The position numbers and the translations under genes are program-made. From Takakia lepidozioides (lineage: Eukaryota > Streptophyta > Takakiopsida > Takakiales > Takakiaceae), in the NCBI GenBank assembly GCA_030704615.1, contig CM060733.1, positions 40,548,001-40,612,000 on the forward strand: a stretch of 64,000 nucleotides of DNA, written 5' to 3'. This document shows, piece by piece, positions 34,201 through 46,333 of this stretch. The notes under the pieces were generated by a model that was not told the DNA's origin, searched no databases, and worked only from the letters and a program-made list of their open reading frames with translations. Position 1 is the first letter of the stretch, and each line of letters starts with the position of its first letter.

Positions 34201-34362
34201 TCTGCAAGTTTGAAATGCATGTTGTGTGGGTCTGCTAGAGGGGCAGCCACCATGCTGGTGTGTGATCGATGCTCTAGAGGTTGGCATATGTGATGCTTGA
34301 CTCCACCTCTTGAGATGGTTCCTGATGGGGATTGGTTATGTCCGTATTGCATTGGATAGTGG
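34201..34362 (+). pseudogene. PHD finger at the C-terminus of the integrase polyprotein
   Basis: LKCMLCGSARG..MLVCDRCSRGWHM, then a TGA at 34291-34293, then CLTPPLEMVPDGDW and CPYC in the same frame. The pattern C-x2-C .. C-x2-C .. H-x-x-C .. C-x2-C is the C4HC3 PHD finger, with the conserved GWH and DW positions. PHD fingers read histone tails, commonly H3K4 states. At the end of an integrase it could steer insertion, in place of the chromodomain of chromoviruses. The TGA fits a CGA codon changed by C-to-T. Confidence 0.8.
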
Positions 34363-34605
34363 GAGTGGATACAACCATGGAAGGCTAACAAGAAATGCAA
34401 GGCCAAGGTACTAGGAGACCAACACACGAGATCCTGACTCAAGTTCACAGATTGCAAGACGGCGACTAACGATGGGGTTGCTCTTGTACCCAGCCTCTTG
34501 GTCTATAGAGTTTGAGTACAATAGGGACAGTGATAGAGGACTTAGTACGGTTGTGGCTATTACATCTTGTAGCTATCTGGAGTTAGAGGGACCTAACCAC
34601 CAGCT

Positions 34606-34616
34606 AGGGGGGCGAT
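34606..34616 (+). other. Candidate polypurine tract
   Basis: AGGGGGGCGAT lies just before TGTGGTATAGC, the usual PPT-TG layout at the start of a 3' LTR. If so, the true 3' LTR starts at 34617 and the repeat at 34704-35132 sits inside or replaces part of it. Confidence 0.45.
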
Positions 34617-34703
34617 TGTGGTATAGCTTTCTAGGATTATGTGCTTAGATTGTGTGGTGGACAGCGATGTATGTTGTGGCACGATGCTTAGGTGCACGAC
34701 AGC

Positions 34704-35132
34704 TGTCATGGTTTTAGTCATGGTTATCTAGAATTACCTACTTTTAGTTAACTAGGACATTTTAGATATTTATATTTATATTTTGTGTGTTGGGACTTCA
34801 TTTGGTCTCACATGCCAAGTGAGGTGTCGAGCCTCACTTGAGACATGGAGATAGGTTTTCCCCTTGAGTGTTGAGGAGGCTCATCTTCTTGTAGTTGAGC
34901 CTCCATGAGCTTCTCTCACCTCCATAGCTCTAGGTATTGAGAGGGAGTGTGTTGAGGGCTTTGTAGGGTGGATTCTTTTAGCAAAGGTGCCCTTGGCTTG
35001 ACTTAGTTTATGTGATAAAGTGGATTTCACTTGGAAGGACTAGGGCTTGTTCTTCATGTGATTGCTTCATGCTTTGAGAGCTTTCATTGTCTTCTACTTC
35101 TCTCATTTCTCATCTCTTACCACTACAAGAAG
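34704..35132 (+). repeat. 3' long terminal repeat, or its duplicated part
   Basis: It matches 17682-18111 with five transitions and two small indels. The repeat is flanked by an 11-bp direct repeat GTGCACGACAG (34692-34702 and 35137-35147), longer than the 5-bp duplication normal for this family. Identity to the 5' copy stops at 35132. Confidence 0.65.
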
Positions 35133-35147
35133 TGAAGTGCACGACAG

Positions 35148-35819
35148 TTATTATTCTTCCTTAGGATAGCTGTCATAAAGTCTCTCAGGCACCTAGCCCA
35201 ATCGTGACAATAGGATTTGGCTCATGATTGCCTATATTTTCTTCAATCTAGGTTTCCCTGGATCTAAAAACTAGCACTTCGCAAGTTTTTCTATGAAGAC
35301 TCAAAGTGATCGAGTCCACATGTCTACCAATTCCGCCATGCCCCCTTTTGTCTATGAAAGCAGGGCCAGGTAGCCATAGGAGCTCCCAAACCCGACACAC
35401 TTATGGGCTATGACTCCAAATATCAAATAACAAATAAGATATGTAAGTAGCTTTTCACTCCCACACTCACAATTTAGAAGCTCGTCACAGTTTGGTCAAC
35501 AATGCATTTAACAATATCACTCTCCCGCACTACTCTCATACTCTCATTCCCTTCACAGTTAACAACATCCTTCCTTATCAGTACTTCACCACCATTCCCA
35601 CACATTCTATATCCTCTCATCATAAAATGCCACAACAAACTATATATTTAAAAATTAATGTTTTTCTTAAAAATAATTCATTGCTGAATGTTACACGAAA
35701 TCATGTAATCATAATATGTCATAAATGCTAGTTACAAAATGAGTGGTTAAATCAACGCCAATTTTCCATCTAATTATAAAAAATACAATCAGAATCAAGT
35801 AGTTAAAACAACTCATAAT
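35148..35819. other. AT-rich intergenic sequence
   Basis: No gene or repeat was recognised. The frame at 35492-35731 is AT-driven, rich in Asn/His/Thr, and unsupported. Confidence 0.4.
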
Positions 35820-36045
35820 AGCACATCAGCTGGTAGCTCAGCTGGTAAGTGCACAGTGTGTCGCCCTGGTAGTTCTGGCTTACTGCCCGTGTGTGGTATT
35901 GTTAGTGACGGTATGTCTGGGCGTTGATAATCCTGTAGGTCTCATGGCCCATAAATGAAAGGGGGTTAATTTTCCCCCCTCCTCCGGCAAGGGTCTGAAT
36001 TGTGGGCTGTCGCCCTAGGTTTCCTTAAAAAAAAATTAAAAAAAA
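35820..36045 (+). mobile_element. tRNA-derived SINE, copy 1, with target duplication
   Basis: An A-box-like TAGCTCAGCTGGTAAGTGC lies near the start, as in tRNA genes. The body contains GGGCGTTGATAATCCTGTAGG and GGTCTCATGGCCCA, followed by an A-rich tail. The element is flanked by the direct repeat ACTCATAAT (35811-35819 and 36046-36054). A related copy lies at 50207-50390. The B box in this copy is degenerate. Confidence 0.75.
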
Positions 36046-36396
36046 ACTCATAATTTTTGTAATACTATTGTTGCTGAAATGTTTCTCTAGAAAAAAAAAG
36101 AAAAAGAAAAAGCCAAAAAAATTGATGCCTAACCCCGAGTTGTGCAGGACACTACCTTCAATGCTACGGTGACAGAAGATTGACTGCAGTCGCAGAATGG
36201 GTGCTTTTGGACACCAGTCGCATAGACTCCGGTTGGAACGGACATGATTCCTACTAGTGCTCCACAAAATCAAAGAGAATATAAGACTTTAATGCCATCT
36301 TTGGTAGTTCTTCAACATTTGTTTGAGTTTTGCCAACAAGTCAGCACCCCTATCACGGTGGATTGTGCTCACGAGTGGATTCAACTTGACGGTTGA

Positions 36397-36572
36397 GAGG
36401 TGGGGTGGCAACAATGGATGAACATGGCCCTGGGGGATCTGATGGCATGACAGTTTTTACTTATTTTTAACATGGGCAAGTTGGGAGGTGGGGTGGCAAC
36501 AATGGATGAACATGGCCCTGGGGGATCTGATGGCATGACGGTTTTTACTTATTTTTAACATGGGCAAGTTGG
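36397..36572. repeat. 88-bp tandem duplication
   Basis: GAGGTGGGGTGGCAACAATG starts two adjacent copies (36397 and 36485). The second differs at one base (GACAGTTT versus GACGGTTT), so the duplication is recent. Confidence 0.85.
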
Positions 36573-37589
36573 GCAGCCCAATGTGGTCTCGCCAAATGGC
36601 ACAGAGTTCGCCAAAAAAATGTTGAGTATCACTCTCATGTACGCTTCCTAAAAGGAAAAGAAAAGAAAAACTGAAACTGAAAACTGAAAACTAAACATTC
36701 CAAAAAAATCCAGATGGTACCTAGTGCAAGGAATCCAATGTAGTATTGAGCTCATATTGTGAGCGGAGATTTGTAATAGTTTCACAAAGTTCCTAGCCTG
36801 ACAGCACATTTTTGTTTTGCAATTATATACTCTCTGGATATTCCCAAATGTAGAATATCCCGTTCTGCTCCCCTAAGCACACTACCCAACCTCTACCCAA
36901 CCTCCACGGCACAAGAAGCATATCTAAGCGAGTTACTAAACTTACTAGTGTTGTCTCTAGAGCTCAATAGCTGTATTACTGGATACATAAGGTAGACTGG
37001 CTCTATATTACCACATCCACTCAGTTGAGCCACTCTAATACACACATCGGATGAGTCCATAATTTTGACATATCAACATGGATTCTTTGTTGAGAATACA
37101 AGGCTGGTGCTAGAAATGGCCTCCTGTGATATCCAAAGCTCCACCGACACTTCAAATCCCAACTGCCTGAGATGCAATTAGTGTACACAAATGGATCGGA
37201 AGTACCTAGTTTGCACTAATGTCATATTTTCCAGGATCCTTTCAGCCATGACTTAGTCCAATCTAAGGGCCTTACCCTTTATATATATGCTATTAATGGG
37301 ACAATTGGGGAAAAAGGGGACTCAGGGGAGCCCCAGAATTGGGACACTTTCAATTGGATTAAATACCTCCAGTCAAAAGAAGAAGATAAAGAAAAGAAAA
37401 AAGAAAGAAAATTACTCCATCCGACACAGAGTGAGGACTGAGGACCCACAACACCCACAATACAAGACGGAGGAAATGTGCGGAAAGTGGTTGAGGGACA
37501 CATGTAGAACCACACACTCATTGTTCCTAAGTTTCTTGTTTGAGCATCCATTATAAAGTTCATACAAAAGAAACACAAAGAAAGACATT
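36573..37589. other. Intergenic sequence downstream of the OSCA-type gene
   Basis: No conserved frame or RNA gene was seen. Purine-rich stretches near 37380-37420 produce the low-complexity frames at 37279-37578. Confidence 0.35.
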
Positions 37590-37999
37590 AAATAAGAGAA
37601 AGAAATGAAATGAAATGGTACTTTATAATGTCCACTTGAAGCTCAAAGACGAGGAAGAAAGAAACAAGAAAAAGTGAGGGGCCACAAACAGCCCAAAAGC
37701 AACTAAAGCTCAAGGCATTGTCTAAGAGTGAACGCTCCATGCAGGTAAACTGCCAAGCATTTCTGATCCTTGTAATGGAAGACCTTCGTAAGAGATTGGG
37801 TATCCTGGAAAAGACAGTTGAATCTCCCACAGATCTCTTAAGTATAAAGGACAGAGAAAAAAAGAAGTTCTTCACTTTCAATTTCCCTGTAGAAAGAAAG
37901 AAAGAAAATAACTTTACATCATCCACAGAGGGGCCACAGAGGAAGGTAGAACGAACCAAAAACTAATTCAGACTACATTAAGAGAGAGAGGTGAAATGG

Positions 38000-40900
38000 C
38001 TAGATGGGAGGCGTTGATTCTTCAAAGGAGTTTGAAGGCGAATCGAGTAGGCGTTGGGTGTTGGAATTCTTCTCAATGTCCAGGTCAACTGGGTGCAAAG
38101 CAGGGTGAAGATAGGCCTGTTTTATGCATCTCAACACTTCTTCCTTCCTTCCTGTGTGCTCATCCTCCGTATCCTTTTTTCTTGTGGCCTGCCCCAATGG
38201 TCACGGCGACACTATAGTGGGTAAATCAAGTAAAAGGTGTATACAGTGATCACAATTGTTAACAGTTAAGATGCCTGCTAACTAAAAAAGATAGAGTTCA
38301 TACTGGATTGTCACACCCATCAAGTGCTTTAAAGTTCAAATGCACTATGTGCCAGCCAGAACCTCCACTGACCCAAAACCGTACAATTTCATAAACAACC
38401 ATCGGAACCTTGGCAATACTTCATGCGCGAAATTTCAATTTTGCAGGACTGCAACTCCTCATGGCTCATGTTGAGATTAATATGTACATACTGTGTGACC
38501 TTGTCACAGCTCTAAGGTGAAAGTAGGCATTTTTGACTGACCAGGCTCAGCCAAAAATAGACATAAAATGCACATACAGCCAGCTACAATCTGGTTCCAG
38601 GTTCATTACAGTGATGCTTCAAGGGATGGTTTTAATGTCATACTGAGAAGGCAGATGTGACATCAGTAATCCTAAATGAGAGAGTGGACGCTTATAACTT
38701 TCCAAAACTAGGAGAAAAAAGCTCAAAGTGCATTACCTCCACATTGAAGTTCTTGAAGGCTGGTTTAAACCGCTGCTCGCAGTGCGCATTGAAAAGTAAT
38801 GTTACAATGGGAAGGGGGATACACGCAACCGAAGCCACCCCCAATCCCTTAACGGTAAACACCCCAATAAATAGCACTTGCATCAATATCAAGCAGCTAG
38901 TTATACGAACATGTACTTCTGGCCAAAGCTGCCCGCCTGTCTCGTATGCTGGTTCATAAACATGCAATATCTGCACACACTTGCCAAAACCTTTCTTAGG
39001 AATGCAGACTTGGTCCCTGTCTCACTCTAAATTCCATCCAACTTGGGCTAGATGTACATGGCGCACACAATTGAGAACAATTCCAGGCACTATTTGTAAA
39101 GAACTCACCTAGTCCATCAGAAGTATAAGGCTTATTTTGGTTTTGGGAGTCTTGTGTGGGGCTTCATTTGTCCCACAAATCTTTTGTCAGCAGTGAAGGA
39201 GACACATTATGTTTTCTATAATGAACTCTACACCAGCTCATACATCAAAAAATCAATTGCATGGACTGAGATTTTCATTTTCTGTATCAAGCTCTGTCAC
39301 AATTCCAAATTGAGCCTCTTGGACTGAAATTCCACAGCAAGCTATCCAGCATAGCCAATGTTTGCAGGGAACACTCCATGAGTACATCTCTCTCTCTCCC
39401 TTCCCAGGTGACTGTTTATTCCTTGGTTCACTGGATATAACGTTCTACCCTTTCCTTCACAGTGTTACTGGGAGTCCACAGTCACATCTTGTTCAGCCGG
39501 GTGGTTAGACATGCAGTGCCACATTCAATCTCATACATGCTAATTTATCAATGCCAGCACATAAATCACCCAACTCCCTGTAGCAAGTCAGCTCAGCATG
39601 GCAGTTTTGGGTGAGTGGCTGAAGGCTGATTTCTTCACTCTCTCTCTCTCCTTTCATCCAGAATCTTTGCCTCAACAGTGTGCCTGGCTGCGCAACGCCA
39701 AACCATGTGTCGGTTGCAAGGTAATGGCTAGAGAGGAGTGGCACTGGGATGAACCTCACGTTTCTAGTACAATGTCAATGCCAATTGATTAATCAACACT
39801 CAGTTTCCTGCGCTAAAATTGTCTTTGGCTGCAAGCAAGCAGCCAATTTGGCAATTTCGAGCTGCATCTCTGATCTTCGGTGTGCACTCCACAACCAGAT
39901 CTGGCAGGTTTTGTTTGCTTGAGGACTATGGCCACCTCATAGCCATTCAAATTTGCAGAAATTGACATTGACTATATTCTGTCTCTGAGACCCTAGTGCT
40001 TACAGATGATGCAACCATAGCTGCATGTCACAATCTGTGTGGAGCTTAAGGGCTGTATTAGCCATGCAGCCTATACAATCATTAAATAAGACTGTAACCA
40101 AGTTTTCCTCGGATTTACATGAGCACCAGGACAATTTCGGGCTTAGAAAACTGATCCTTTACAATCCACAACTAGCTCCAAGGGGTTTGATATCCGACAA
40201 GGACCATCCCTCTCATAGCCAATTTCGTATGGAGTCTTTATGAAGTGTACTTCTCTTACAATATACATGCACACCAACATACATGAGTGTGCATATGAAA
40301 ATCAAACAAAAAAACTGTATCATGATTCACCAAGGGACAAGGACAAGAGAAAGATAGATGTGTCAGGACCTGATTGCGATATACGATGTAACCGAGTACG
40401 AAATATATGAGAAGAAAAGGGAGCAGCAGAGGCGAAATGATGGAGTACGCAAGTCCCAATAACACAAAGAGGAGCACACTTGGCATTATTCGGTAGTAAG
40501 CCACTGGTCGAACAGCATCCAACAGGGGAACACTCTTCTTGATGGTGTGCCTTTTCAAGAAGTTCAAAACAAGAGTACCTGTCTGTAAGATCTCAAGTGG
40601 AAATCCTGCCACTCCTGTTGTCAGTACATAAGTAATGAAGAAATTTGCCTGCAGACACAGACAAGAGACAAAGTTGCCGTCCATTCAGACCCCAAATTAC
40701 TGGCTGGTAGTATACGCAGAATAATTGATGCCAGTGGCAATAAGATCCTTTAGATTGTATCTAGGCAACTTGACACTGACCAAAGGCAGTGTGACTATTA
40801 TGCTTCTGCCCATTGCTTGGTGGACCACATAGCTTACACATCCAAGAGTCCTCAAGTACCTGTAGGACTATATGAACTACGACAGAGAGAAACAGGAGAG

Positions 40901-43900
40901 AGTTAGCTTACTTTGCTAGGTATCGCTTCAGCTAGGCGCCTTGGTATTTCCCTTGGGTCCTTGGAGAAGGTGCTAAACACGTCAAGTAGAGAACCTCCCA
41001 ACACGCCAACAAGGAAGACATTACCGGCCAAAAGATAGAAAAATCTCCCTGCAGCCCTCCTCTCCTGGTGGCTGAAGGAGATATAGCCTTCAAGTTTGGA
41101 AAGGAAAAGCATAATGGGGGGCAGGATGTAGAGAACTGCAGAGAGAAGTACCGCAGGAAGATACCCTGTAATCACCTCCTTCACAAGAGGTCTGCAATGA
41201 TGAAAAAGATTTCAGAGCATTCAACAATTTGGCAAAATTCTTAACCACTACTTCCAAAAGGAGAGCAAAGTTTAGAATGTGCAGGCCCGGTCAAAACACA
41301 CTGTAAAGGCCAGAGGCAATCAATCCAGACAAACATCTCTAGGGAGGGGGAAGCTTACATTGTCAGCACATGGTCTGATATGAAGTTTGGTAGATACTTT
41401 TTGAGTTGATCAAGGTTTGCCAGAGCAAGGATGAAAGTGACCACAGGAACATAGAAGAGAGTGATGAGGCCAGCAGCTACTGCTGTTACAACGGTACGAA
41501 AAAATAGCTGCCCAAAAGGTATTTCTACATTTCCCCAGTCCACATCTCTCGGTTCCGGAGCCCATTCAGTGACCCACAACATTGGGTCTGTTGACTGCTG
41601 TGCCTGGGCTGTGACGACTGCTGCCCACCGTGTCCTAAATGAAACAAATGCGGCTGGCAACTCCTGCTCAAGAAGAGGTAGAGTTGTCAAATAACATCTC
41701 TGTCTGATGAAATTTCACTTTGTTCTCGTGTCCATAGACACTTCAGAAGTCAGTGGATGTAACAAAAATAAAAGTACATATATTCATTCTTTACTCTTTC
41801 CTTCACTTCCTTCTCTGTCCAATGGAAAAAACAGTGTTCTGTTAGAACTCATTGAGGAATGTAACATAGACTGCGTAAACTTGAACGAGATAGTCACTTA
41901 GGTCAAGATATGGGCGAGAAGTTTGAAAGTCCCAACTTTAGCTCGTAGCACACTTCTCTGACATGGGGGATTAGAAAATGCAGAGGGGGGAAGAGTTAGG
42001 TAGCATCAGGTAGAAGGAACATGAGGTACCTTCTTCCTGTTGAGAAATTCAGACTGTCTCTCGCGAATCTGCTGATGGAGCTCTTCAAGCTTCTCCGAGT
42101 GGAACTCAACAGGATCCACTAGCGGCCCATATAGCCCACAGAACCCTGCTTGGCGAGGCTTCCTCTCTCCTGGAGGTTTTTGCTTCAGAGACAAAATTTT
42201 GCTCTTCAATTTCTCAAATTGTTTCTGACAGGGAAACAACATTCATGAGCTATCTTCAGTGTTTGAATTATACTAACGAGTGATTTGCTCACGTACGCAT
42301 CTGCGTGTGGAAGGGAGAGAAGGAAAGGAAAGGACGAGAAAGAAAGGGAACTATGCACAGTAGGCCCAGAGAGCTTCTGGGACAAGAACACACCACAAAC
42401 AAGTGACAACTAGCAAATAAATGCAGGCCTACATCGCTGCGTGGAGATGGAGTGCCTCATGAAGGTCAAGTATCTCTTATCTCCATGATTGAATGCCTCT
42501 GCCAAGGATGAGCTGCATCTGAATTGATGTGATCTCCTGAAGTATAAGAGAGGAAGAAAAAACAAGGGAGACTGCTACCATTCAGTGAAAGGAAAAAATT
42601 ATAATGTCCACAGGGAGAAAATAGTACCAGCATGCTCTCCACTTTGCCGGAGTGGAAAACCATTTGATGTGACAGGTATTCGAAGGGATGGAACTCTGTG
42701 AAAAAGTATTCCACGTTGTCACTGTATGATTTTTCATCACTCTCAGGCTTGGGTATGGCACGAACCAACACTGAAAATTGATCCGGTTGAGGCCGAAGGG
42801 CCGTAAGAAACGCCTGTCGCTTACGAGCTATACTGTTGTACTCCTGTGTCAAAACCCAGATCCAATGTCCAAGTACTCATCGCTCACTGCCTCTTTGTCT
42901 CTTAAAAGCCAGTTCCCAGACTCCCTCCTTCTCATCCCAGTCTCCCAGCCTCATAGCGCTGCTTCTCTCTTCTTCTCTGAGCGTATATGTTTCATTTTTT
43001 ACTACAACTACTTGTCAAGGACACCAGGTCTACAAATACAGAGGAGAGACGATGGAGGGTGTTCGTACCAGATAAAGTAGGGTATAAGCAGTGAATGAGA
43101 TGAAGTAGAGCACTGCAAAGTGACACCACAGCCTACCACACACAAAACATCACCTATTGGTCATCAATAAAATAAAAGAAAGCAAGGTAATGATGTGTGA
43201 GAAGTGATGTAGGGTGCTGGGACAGGGCTACGGTGTCGTCAACAACAGCATAGCCTTCTCAACTAATGGACACATAATCTTTACTTTGAACATTCTGAAT
43301 GATCTACTCTGGATGTACCAAGCTCCTGACTCTTAAGAATGTAACTTGGGACGCATGCTCTCGATCCAGTCTTGCAAACCCTACGCCTGACGCTTAACCG
43401 TGGGAATCCACAACATCACCTTGAGAAGCAATTCATGGCATCATGGTCACTACAACAACTTTTCAATCAGAAGTCAGATGGACACAATGATGGGACCATA
43501 GGGCATGGTAGAACTACAGAACCAAAGAGCCAATCAAACCCAAGCATTACACGAAGAGGTTTACACGCAATGGCTGATAGGTTTATTTGCATGAGAGTAA
43601 AGAAGACAAAGAGAGGAAAGAGAGGGTACCGGGCAGAGCCATTAGAAATGTTAAGAATAGTGAGTTTATCCAGTGTCCCATACTCGTTTTCCTCTTTCTC
43701 CCTTGGATTGTTGGCTAGGTACGTATCAGTGAAATTGAGAGGTGCCAATATGCCAAATCCCACCACCGTGCAGATTGAGAAGAAACGCATACTGCAGTTT
43801 CCCAAGAGTTATTCAGAAGCAGAACCGAAAACAAGGATTTTTAAAATGAGACAAAGCACCAGCCAAAAGGGTAGACCCAGAAGCATTCTACCACCACACT

Positions 43901-46333
43901 GAAGTAACCCTCTGCAAAACAGTGGGTTTCACTACTGACAAAATCAAAATATACTGCTACAAGTCTAGGAAGTTGAGTACCTCGGGCATTGATGTTTCCA
44001 GCACCATAAATCACATGTGCATATACATGAGCCGATTGTCTCAACTATAGCAGTGGCTGGATTCCCTTATCCATCAAGCAAGTGCCCGTAGTTTTAGGAC
44101 ATAGATAATCGCGAAATCATGAGGGAACATCTTTGTGAGGGACTCAACTCCAGGTACTTACCTTGGTATAACAACTGGTTCGGGCATTCCAGATTTCCTC
44201 TAGACAGCCCTTCACATAAGCATCAATGGGACGGCAGAGACCCCGTGCGTGGACGAGACACAAACTCATTGTTGTGCAGCTTTGGAGAATGTAGAGTGTG
44301 ACCGATACGAGTGACAATTCACAGTGCTTGGGAGTTCAAAGCGTAAATAGAGCCAATCCGAAGACAAGGGACTTCATTCCTGACAAAACGAGGCTGTAAA
44401 TCGAGCATTACAAGCCTAAATGCAGGAGGTGAGACCTGAGAAGAAGGGGTTGGTAATCAGGTGTTGCAACAACTTAAGGGCAGCTCCTAGGTCCTAGAGA
44501 TGAGCATAAATACTTTTCTGCTAGAGGACCAGGAGTCCATGAAGCGGACAACAAGTTTCTATCGTTGCGTTCTCCCATTACATGAGCGTAAGTATTCCAC
44601 CCACACGAGCTGACTTTGGACATAAATCCGTAAAGTCCTTTCGGGCATTATATGCGTGCATTTTTCAATTGCTTCAACCTCTCCTGAAAGTGTTAGCGCA
44701 GCTTCGGCAGAGCGGTTGCCTTGCATACCACCGGCGTTTGCAGCGCGTTCAAGAAAGTACGCCTTTGATGTTGATCATCATAAATCTACATTTGTATGAA
44801 TCAGAGTTATCACTAGAGAGAGAGGATTCGACAGGAACGCCAACTTTGTGAAACCACAGGCACTCACGCAAGCTACTCTTTCTTGCTCCTCGATACTACA
44901 CACTGGACATGCCACTGGTCAGTCAGGTCAAACTACTTCATGCCTGGGTGTGAAGGGGAACTCCACACAGCAAACTCGTGCATTTTCATGAGGTGCTTCT
45001 CAAATACTTTTGCGTTCGAGTACAGCACTGACGTGGTTTCCAGTGAACTTCGCCTAGTTGGAATTGTATTGCGATAAGACTCGAGCCTGGAGTCTTTCAG
45101 TGGCCAGCTGAGTTGGAAAAGAAAGCAGACATAGGGACAACTTCATTGCGGCTCACCTCTGCTCCCCAAAGGGAGGCTACGTGGAGGGAAATCCGGACAC
45201 CACTTCACAACTGTTTCAATTCTTGGATACAATCTGCTCTTCTTGTTGATTATAGTATTGGGTTTCCAGTCGTCCCTACTTGTCTATGAAGGGGATCATA
45301 CAGACAGGTAAACACTGGATGATGGTTATGTTGTTCAGCTTGCTGGAAATATATGGTAACAATGATCTGTACGTACGTTGGTTTTGTTTCAGTCCCAAGA
45401 ATGGAGCCTGATCCTGTAGCTGTTGAAGCTTTGGGATGAGGAAATGATCATTCTGAGTTAGCTTGTCCAAATACAGAATCATTGCAAGTCTGGCAAGCTG
45501 ATATAACTGTCTTTTAACTGTTGCCTCTTTCATCTGAATATTAAAAAAGCTAGCTCCAACATTGCTCGGACATCGCAGACTCAAGCAATCACATTATGAT
45601 GTACATTCATTTGAAAGCTCACCGTTTCTTTCATCCAGTACATGAATGAGCAGTCTCTAGACAAAGAGTCACTGTTTCCTTATTTGAAAGGTTTGGATAA
45701 TGTTCTGTGTGTGAGCTGCCCAGCAATTAGACCCCAACAGGGCCTGGTCGCTGAAAGAGAGGGACGGAAATGAAGAGAAGTTTTCCAACACAATGTGCTA
45801 CTGATGATGAGTGTAGTTTACCATCCCTGTGTCAACCAAAGTACAGAGGAAAACTATGCGCGAGTCTTTTGTCACGCGAACAAAGATTACAAGAGTGCCA
45901 CGGAAAACGAGAATAAGGCAGAATTTGAGAGAAAGGCCACCTCACCCTGGCGCTCTGTGACCAACAAGATTACAGCAACAAAAATACATCCTCTATAGGA
46001 GAGGGAAAGAATACTATCGGCTTACATGAATGTCACTCACCAGAAGACGAAAATTCGCAGGAATACCACGGCATCGAGACCGGACGACTCCAGGATGTCG
46101 TCCTCTGTCGCCTGCCATGCTCGCTTGACCCATCCCGCCGAAGGCACCAGATTCTCTATAGAAAATGCCTGCTTCTTGTGCTCCTTCCTCTTCTCTCTCA
46201 GCAAATGCCTCGTAAAATATACGCCGGCATTGCCTTGTTGCTTCCTGAACACAGAATAAAGGGCAAGAAACAGAATGGCAAGCCCTAGATTGATGCCTGC
46301 AGAGGTTGCCAAATCCGCAATTTCCATGTTCAA
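38000..46333 (-). CDS. OSCA/CSC1-type mechanosensitive, hyperosmolality-gated cation channel (ten exons)
   Basis: The exons are 46333-46041, 43791-43630, 43132-43069, 42843-42628, 42224-42030, 41663-41359, 41191-40912, 40648-40370, 38970-38737 and 38188-38000. All nine introns are GT-AG, all phases agree, and the total is 2217 bp, 738 amino acids plus TAG. Plant OSCA proteins are about 700-800 residues. The N-terminus (SAGINLGLAILFLALYSVFR) is the first membrane helix. Exons 2-3 give two more, with VGFGILAPLNFTD. Exons 4-5 form the cytosolic RNA-recognition-like loop domain. Exon 6 carries the family signature WVTEWAPEPRDVDW (residues 340-353). Exons 6-9 supply the remaining helices of the RSN1_7TM pore region, including YSIISPLLLPFLLIYFVLGY. 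Exon 10 is the cytosolic tail (CIKQAYLHPAL). The protein would form a dimeric, tension- or osmolality-gated Ca2+-permeable channel, probably in the plasma membrane or an inner membrane. Start: ATG 46333, with a second ATG at 46327. Introns of 2249 bp (1) and 1399 bp (8) hold no recognised gene. A G-box cluster lies upstream. Confidence 0.93.

Larger units (their letters stand above)
17682..35132 (+). mobile_element. Ty3/gypsy retrotransposon encoding a DNA methyltransferase and a PHD finger
   Basis: The domain order is gag with zinc knuckle, aspartic protease, cytosine-C5 DNA methyltransferase, RT, RNase H, integrase, PHD finger. RT before integrase places it in Ty3/gypsy (Metaviridae-type). 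The element is bounded by 429-430 bp direct repeats (17682-18111 and 34704-35132) that differ by five transitions and two small indels. It is about 17.45 kb as it stands, or about 11 kb without the nested CACTA element at 25740-32176. The coding region is one long polyprotein-like frame broken by ten listed stops, two frameshifts and the insertion, so this copy cannot be autonomous. Exact LTR limits are uncertain: the 5' leader is unusually long (2.5 kb), and a polypurine tract (34606-34612) lies 92 bp before the 3' repeat. Confidence 0.85.

Noticed and set aside
35820-36045. Functional tRNA gene suggested by an A-box-like sequence
   Set aside because: No cloverleaf; B box degenerate; target duplications and an A-rich tail show a SINE.
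42466-42560. Extra small exon between OSCA exons 4 and 5
   Set aside because: Exons 4 and 5 join in phase and match the family without a gap; no GT donor fits.
45276-45584. 102-codon minus-strand frame in intron 1 of the OSCA-type gene
   Set aside because: The exon phases join without it, and no domain was recognised.
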